Virus record (IMG/VR): IMGVR_UViG_3300021961_000606 | Coordinates: 1-24,592 of that record | Source of the DNA: a virus | Length of the DNA stretch: 24,592 nt | Reading direction: 5' to 3' (one strand) | In this document: one piece after another, positions 21,523 to 24,592 of the stretch | Numbering within the stretch: position 1 is the stretch's first letter | Layout of the letters: each line of letters begins with the position of its first letter | Position numbers and translations under genes: made by a program | The notes under the pieces: model-generated | Told to the model about the DNA's origin: nothing | Database searches by the model: none | The model's input: only the letters and a program-made list of their open reading frames with translations

Positions 21523-22041
21523 TTATAGTTGTATCCCACCAAAATATTGATTTGTTTGGTCAGGATAGATTTGAGTTTGGTTTCCAACTGATTGTAAGTA
21601 CTGAGGTATTTGATTAGAATAAGAAATCAAATAATTTTGTAATCTTAAAGCATAATAATCAGCATTAGTTTGTGCTTGTTGTTTAAGATAATCTATCTCT
21701 GTCTTACTTGGTGCAACACCTTGTTCAGATTGTTGTTTTACTGCACCATTTGATTTAAATTGAACTGCACTAAATGGGATGTATTCTACACACGCATACC
21801 ATATAAGTGTAGGTTTGATATGGTCTGATAATAAATCTTGGTAATACACACTTAAATCACCTATAGTCCCATCTTCTATTTTCAATGAAAGATAATCATA
21901 TAGGACAGTTCCAATTAAGTTCTTTATATACTTTACTTGTGCAGTTACCATGAATGGTAATAATGCATCAGCATCTATTGCACCTTGTAGTGGTGTGTTT
22001 TTGATAATATCATTTCTTGTTATGAATAATGCGGTAGCCAT
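21523..22041 (-). CDS. Head-tail connector-like protein
   Basis: This 172-aa protein is mainly helical: ALFITRNDIIKNTPLQGAID, then DALLPFMVTAQVKYIKNLIG and LYDYLSLKIED, with IKPTLIWYACVEYIPFSAVQ in the middle. The order (RxDI...G..D.....P.......IkxllG..LYdyl....kP.L.....eyip) resembles the DUF6712-type connector/adaptor proteins that sit directly after the portal in Bacteroidota phages. It probably docks under the portal to join head and tail. The C-terminus is Gln/Asn/Tyr-rich and may be flexible. The leader has TTAAATAATATAAGAT before the ATG, a variant of the conserved leader at 8750 and 10783. It starts 8 bases after the portal stop. Confidence 0.65.
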   Translation of the reverse strand: MATALFITRNDIIKNTPLQGAIDADALLPFMVTAQVKYIKNLIGTVLYDYLSLKIEDGTIGDLSVYYQDLLSDHIKPTLIWYACVEYIPFSAVQFKSNGAVKQQSEQGVAPSKTEIDYLKQQAQTNADYYALRLQNYLISYSNQIPQYLQSVGNQTQIYPDQTNQYFGGIQL

Positions 22042-22049
22042 ATCTTATA

Positions 22050-23354
22050 TTATTTAAAAATTGTTTTAAAATGTGCTGAATTAGTACCATGAGTTCTGAT
22101 GAATTGTAATTCCTCATTATCTCTCTTTATGGTTTCTTGTTCAATATCCATATCAGGTTCTTCATCAGGAGTTGCCATAGAATCATTTACATCATCTTCT
22201 ACTTGGTCAATTGTTTTACCTGTCTCTTCTGCAGTTTGAGAAAGAATTACCAATGGAGTTAATTGTTCAAAGTACAATTCTAAATCAGGATGTCCACCTT
22301 CAGTTAATGCCATATTGATAAAGTTTAACAATAGGTTTTGGAATGGTTGGATTGTCATCGTTTGTAAGATAGAGAATGCCGTTTTCATTTCTTCTGATTG
22401 AGAAGAGAAACCATTGTTTGCAGTTCTAATACCAAACAATAAAGGTGAAGTAATCTTATGTCCTACCAATATTCTATCTTGTGCATATTCTGCAATGTAT
22501 TGGAACTTCTCATGTAAGTTATCAATCTGAATTGGAGTAATAGTAGGTTGGTTTTCTTTATCATCGTTAAATGATACCATAAATCTACCACCATTATTAG
22601 TGCCAGTAAATTTAGCATACAATAAATCTTCGATTGTTTGTCTTTCTTCAGGTGCCGGAACTCCATTGTTAAAATTAATCATCAAAGTAGGTAAGAACCC
22701 ATTTGTGATTGAATTTAAGTGAAGATTAGATAATTCACCTTCTGCAATTGCAAATTGAAGAGCAGATACCCAATCAGGTAAAGAATAATAATATAGATTA
22801 GGTGTATAATCTTTGATATATAGGATTTCTCTTTTTTCATTAGATGTACCAAATGCAGGGATTTTAATTTTATCCTTTATCTTTCTCTGGTCTTTCCAAT
22901 CAGTACAATAGTAGAAATTCTCTACTCTTGTATTATCGTACAATTTCTCTGCACGAAGGGTTTGTACTGGTATATGATAGAACTTGATTACTTTTGTATG
23001 GTCATCATTCCAATATACTTGATACGCAGCATTACCATACAATTTCAAATCGAATGATACTCTCTTCGTTTCTTCTTGTGGTATAATCTTCTCAAATCCC
23101 TTTTGTAATTCAGGATTGGAAGTATATAACCCCTTACCAAAGATTAAATCTGCTAAGTTATTTACTGAGGTTGAGTTAGTAGTTGAATCGTTATATGCCA
23201 TAACAACTGCATCCCAAAAATCATCTTGGCCAAATAGACCAAACGGCACCCACGCATATCTTGTTTTTGTATCTTCTGATATTTGTGGTAGAACCGAATC
23301 TGAAAAGTTTACTACACTAAACTTACCTTCTCTTTTAATTGATTGTGTATTCAT
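22050..23354 (-). CDS. Portal protein
   Basis: This 434-aa protein would form the dodecameric ring through which DNA enters and leaves the capsid. The N-terminal half includes WVPFGLFGQDDFWDAVVMAY, VNNLADLIFGKGLY and FDLKLYGNAAYQVYWNDD, a typical portal pattern. The central part has YAEYAQDRILVGHKITSPLL-like features (AEYAQDRILVGHKITSPLLF). Then comes FSSQSEEMKTAFSILQTMTI, followed by helices (PFQNLLLNFINMALTEGG), consistent with the portal stem and wing. The C-terminal 40 residues are acidic. Position just before a connector gene fits. No capsid or protease gene follows directly; the protease lies far downstream. Confidence 0.85.
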   Translation of the reverse strand: MNTQSIKREGKFSVVNFSDSVLPQISEDTKTRYAWVPFGLFGQDDFWDAVVMAYNDSTTNSTSVNNLADLIFGKGLYTSNPELQKGFEKIIPQEETKRVSFDLKLYGNAAYQVYWNDDHTKVIKFYHIPVQTLRAEKLYDNTRVENFYYCTDWKDQRKIKDKIKIPAFGTSNEKREILYIKDYTPNLYYYSLPDWVSALQFAIAEGELSNLHLNSITNGFLPTLMINFNNGVPAPEERQTIEDLLYAKFTGTNNGGRFMVSFNDDKENQPTITPIQIDNLHEKFQYIAEYAQDRILVGHKITSPLLFGIRTANNGFSSQSEEMKTAFSILQTMTIQPFQNLLLNFINMALTEGGHPDLELYFEQLTPLVILSQTAEETGKTIDQVEDDVNDSMATPDEEPDMDIEQETIKRDNEELQFIRTHGTNSAHFKTIFK

Positions 23355-23355
23355 C

Positions 23356-23793
23356 TTATGGTAAAATTATATATCTATTTATTGTATCGTTTGAAATGTA
23401 TGGATAATCACCACCTTCAGGTAAAGGTGTTTGGTTAACATAATTTGGTTTATCTTCACTTTGTGATACGAAGAATGCAAGAGAGCCTCTCCATGATACA
23501 TCACCAACTACTAATGATTCAGAACCTGATGGTCTATATTTTGGATAGATTGTCATTCTAAATTCATTACCAACAGGCGTATCAAAGTTTGTTTCTGCAT
23601 CAAAATCTACACTAAAGGAAACGAAGGATTCGTATTCTGAATAACTCCATGCAGACCCACTTAAATTAATTGTTGGCCAATTCTTTAATGTGGTCATATC
23701 TTGTAAATCAATACTCAATACTTCTGAACCACTAGGTAATGGTTCTACTCTAATACAATATTGATTGGTGGAATTCGTGAAATATGTTAGCAT
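23356..23793 (-). CDS. Hypothetical beta-rich structural protein
   Basis: This 145-aa protein is rich in Ser, Tyr, Phe and Pro and predicted mostly beta: QYCIRVEPLPSGSEVLSIDL, WSYSEYESFVSFSVDFDAET, EFRMTIYPKYRPSGSESLVV, VSWRGSLAFFVSQSE and a final NDTINRYIILP. It reads like a small virion or tail protein with a jelly-roll or Ig-like fold, but I do not recognise a family. It follows a terminator and starts the next transcript, one base before the portal gene. Translation is probably coupled to the portal, so a head or neck role is plausible. Confidence 0.6.
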   Translation of the reverse strand: MLTYFTNSTNQYCIRVEPLPSGSEVLSIDLQDMTTLKNWPTINLSGSAWSYSEYESFVSFSVDFDAETNFDTPVGNEFRMTIYPKYRPSGSESLVVGDVSWRGSLAFFVSQSEDKPNYVNQTPLPEGGDYPYISNDTINRYIILP

Positions 23794-23860
23794 TATCTAT
23801 GATTTATCTATTATTATCTTATATATAACAACGCATTATCTATAAATAGTACGAAAACAA

Positions 23861-23884
23861 AAATCCCCACCGAAGTGGGGATTT
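23861..23884 (-). terminator. Strong terminator with UUCG tetraloop
   Basis: On the minus strand, AAATCCCCAC pairs with GTGGGGATTT around the loop TTCG. This is a C(UUCG)G tetraloop hairpin of 10 perfect pairs, and it is followed by a T-rich TTGTTTTCG. It sits about 66 bases after the tail-tube-like gene. A second small hairpin (ACTCTAT with ATAGAGT, 23903-23920) precedes it. It probably limits read-through from highly expressed upstream genes. Confidence 0.85.
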
Positions 23885-23949
23885 GAGTTTATATATAGTG
23901 GAACTCTATAAGAATAGAGTATTGCTCCCTATATCAATTCTATACTGAA

Positions 23950-24495
23950 TTATGAATTAGTTCCGTACACAATTGTTGGTTGAGTAGTCAATCCTGCGAA
24001 AGCACTTGTGGTGGTTGAACCTGATAAGAACGATGCAGGTAATTTCTCCATACCTGTGAAAGTAGTTGAATAACCGTAAAGGTCACCCATTGCTCCACCT
24101 GTTTGGATAGTACCAGCCGTTAAATCAGCACCTTCTTTTTCACCAACTAACAATGCATCACCATTCATTGTCCATACTACGATTTGTGGTCTACCATAAG
24201 CCAACAACTTTAATTGAGTTGTCATCTCGTTGGTTAACTTCTTCAAGTTCAATGTTAATTCTTGAGTGAAGAAAGTTGTACCATTATCTCGTGATGTATT
24301 TACAGTTTCAGTATAGCTGCTGTTTCCTTTCAACTCGTAGTAATATACGGTTGAGCCAGATGGTAGAGCAGTCACTTCACCATTTCCGTCTTTGGTAAAA
24401 GAACCAGTAGTAAAGTTTAGAAAGTAAACTCCTTGAAGTCCACCTACTGAATCTTTACACACTTCATTTCTTCCCGCTGTTATGTTACAAGCCAT
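23950..24495 (-). CDS. Probable tail tube (major tail) protein
   Basis: This is a 181-aa protein. Distinct features are CKDSVGGLQGVYFLNF (13-28), VYYYELKGNSSYTETVNTSR, TFFTQELTLNLKKLTNEMT, KLLAYGRPQIVVWTMNGDAL and MGDLYGYSTTFTGMEKLPAS. From memory, the pattern KDSxGGLxxVYFxN...YELKGNSxxxxxxxxSRxNGTTFFxQxLxLxLKKL...LLAYGRPxxxV...TGMEKxPA belongs to a major tail/tube-like structural protein of Bacteroidota phages. Its placement before a strong terminator suits a highly expressed structural gene. The alternative is a capsid decoration protein. The start ATG has the leader ACACTAAAAGT with no Shine-Dalgarno. Confidence 0.6.
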   Translation of the reverse strand: MACNITAGRNEVCKDSVGGLQGVYFLNFTTGSFTKDGNGEVTALPSGSTVYYYELKGNSSYTETVNTSRDNGTTFFTQELTLNLKKLTNEMTTQLKLLAYGRPQIVVWTMNGDALLVGEKEGADLTAGTIQTGGAMGDLYGYSTTFTGMEKLPASFLSGSTTTSAFAGLTTQPTIVYGTNS

Positions 24496-24524
24496 ACTTT
24501 TAGTGTTTTTGTTTAGTTAGTTAA

Positions 24525-24592
24525 TTAATATGCTCCGTAGTAAACGATATCTTGTCCAATACCGAATTGTACGCCTGCAGTGTATCGCATGA
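24525..24592 (-). CDS. C-terminal end of a truncated gene (possibly major capsid protein)
   Basis: Only the last 22 codons are visible before the TAA at 24527-24525: RYTAGVQFGIGQDIVYYGAY at the end. The upstream part lies outside the window. An ATG within the visible part is not necessarily the start. The segment is beta-like and aromatic-rich, as at the end of many virion proteins. A major capsid protein would be expected near a tail-tube and portal gene, so that is my guess, but 22 residues cannot prove it. The next gene begins 29 bases later. Confidence 0.45.
   Translation of the reverse strand, partial: MRYTAGVQFGIGQDIVYYGAY

Noticed and set aside
22463-22666. 67-aa minus-strand frame inside the portal gene
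   Set aside because: It is an alternative frame within a strongly supported portal gene, with no leader or domain.
23794-23860. Promoter between the UUCG terminator and the 145-aa gene
   Set aside because: A promoter is expected here, but I found no TAnnTTTG box with a TTTG at the right distance, so I did not list one.

Overview
The window looks like a piece of a tailed bacteriophage (siphovirus-like) genome that infects a member of the Bacteroidota, probably Flavobacteriia-like. It is AT-rich, tightly packed with genes, and every convincing gene lies on the minus strand, so transcription runs from high to low coordinates. The phage assignment rests on a large and small terminase, a portal, a head-tail connector, a tail-completion protein, a tape measure and an XkdF-type prohead protease. 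The host assignment rests on absent or weak Shine-Dalgarno sites, AT-rich leaders, one promoter close to the Bacteroidota TTTG/TAnnTTTG consensus, and general resemblance of several proteins to families I know from Bacteroidota phages. No tRNA, integrase, CRISPR array or insertion sequence was seen, and no stretch longer than 300 bases lacks a gene.

Layout in transcription order (right to left). 24592-23950: the end of a truncated gene and a probable tail-tube gene, closed by a strong hairpin with a UUCG loop (23861-23884). 23793-14065: the structural run, with a small virion-type gene, portal, connector, a tail-terminator-like protein with large C-terminal additions, an HK97-gp10-like protein, and four tail/baseplate/fibre-type genes. 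Three proteins in this run carry Pro/Thr/Ser-rich mucin-like repeat linkers. 14037-10811: four overlapping glycosyltransferase genes inside the tail module. 10777-6682: a new 52-aa gene, tape measure, XkdF-like protease, three small genes and a ribosomal protein bS21 homologue, ending at a terminator (6585-6614).

6558-2112: a second unit that starts at the Bacteroidota-type promoter. It holds a GIY-YIG-like homing endonuclease, a replication-organiser-like gene with an internal inverted/direct repeat cluster (candidate origin), an HNH homing endonuclease, several small unknown genes, a sigma-70-like protein, a new 50-aa membrane protein and the small terminase. The large terminase, a coiled-coil protein, a tail-assembly-like protein and a truncated gene follow at 2128-1.

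The most interesting combination is the set of mucin-like linkers in three putative virion proteins beside four glycosyltransferases in the same late block. One of these enzymes has motifs reminiscent of peptidyl Ser/hydroxyproline glycosyltransferases. I infer, but cannot prove, that the phage glycosylates its own tail proteins. The bS21 gene, which could retune host ribosomes whose anti-Shine-Dalgarno is normally masked, is the second highlight.
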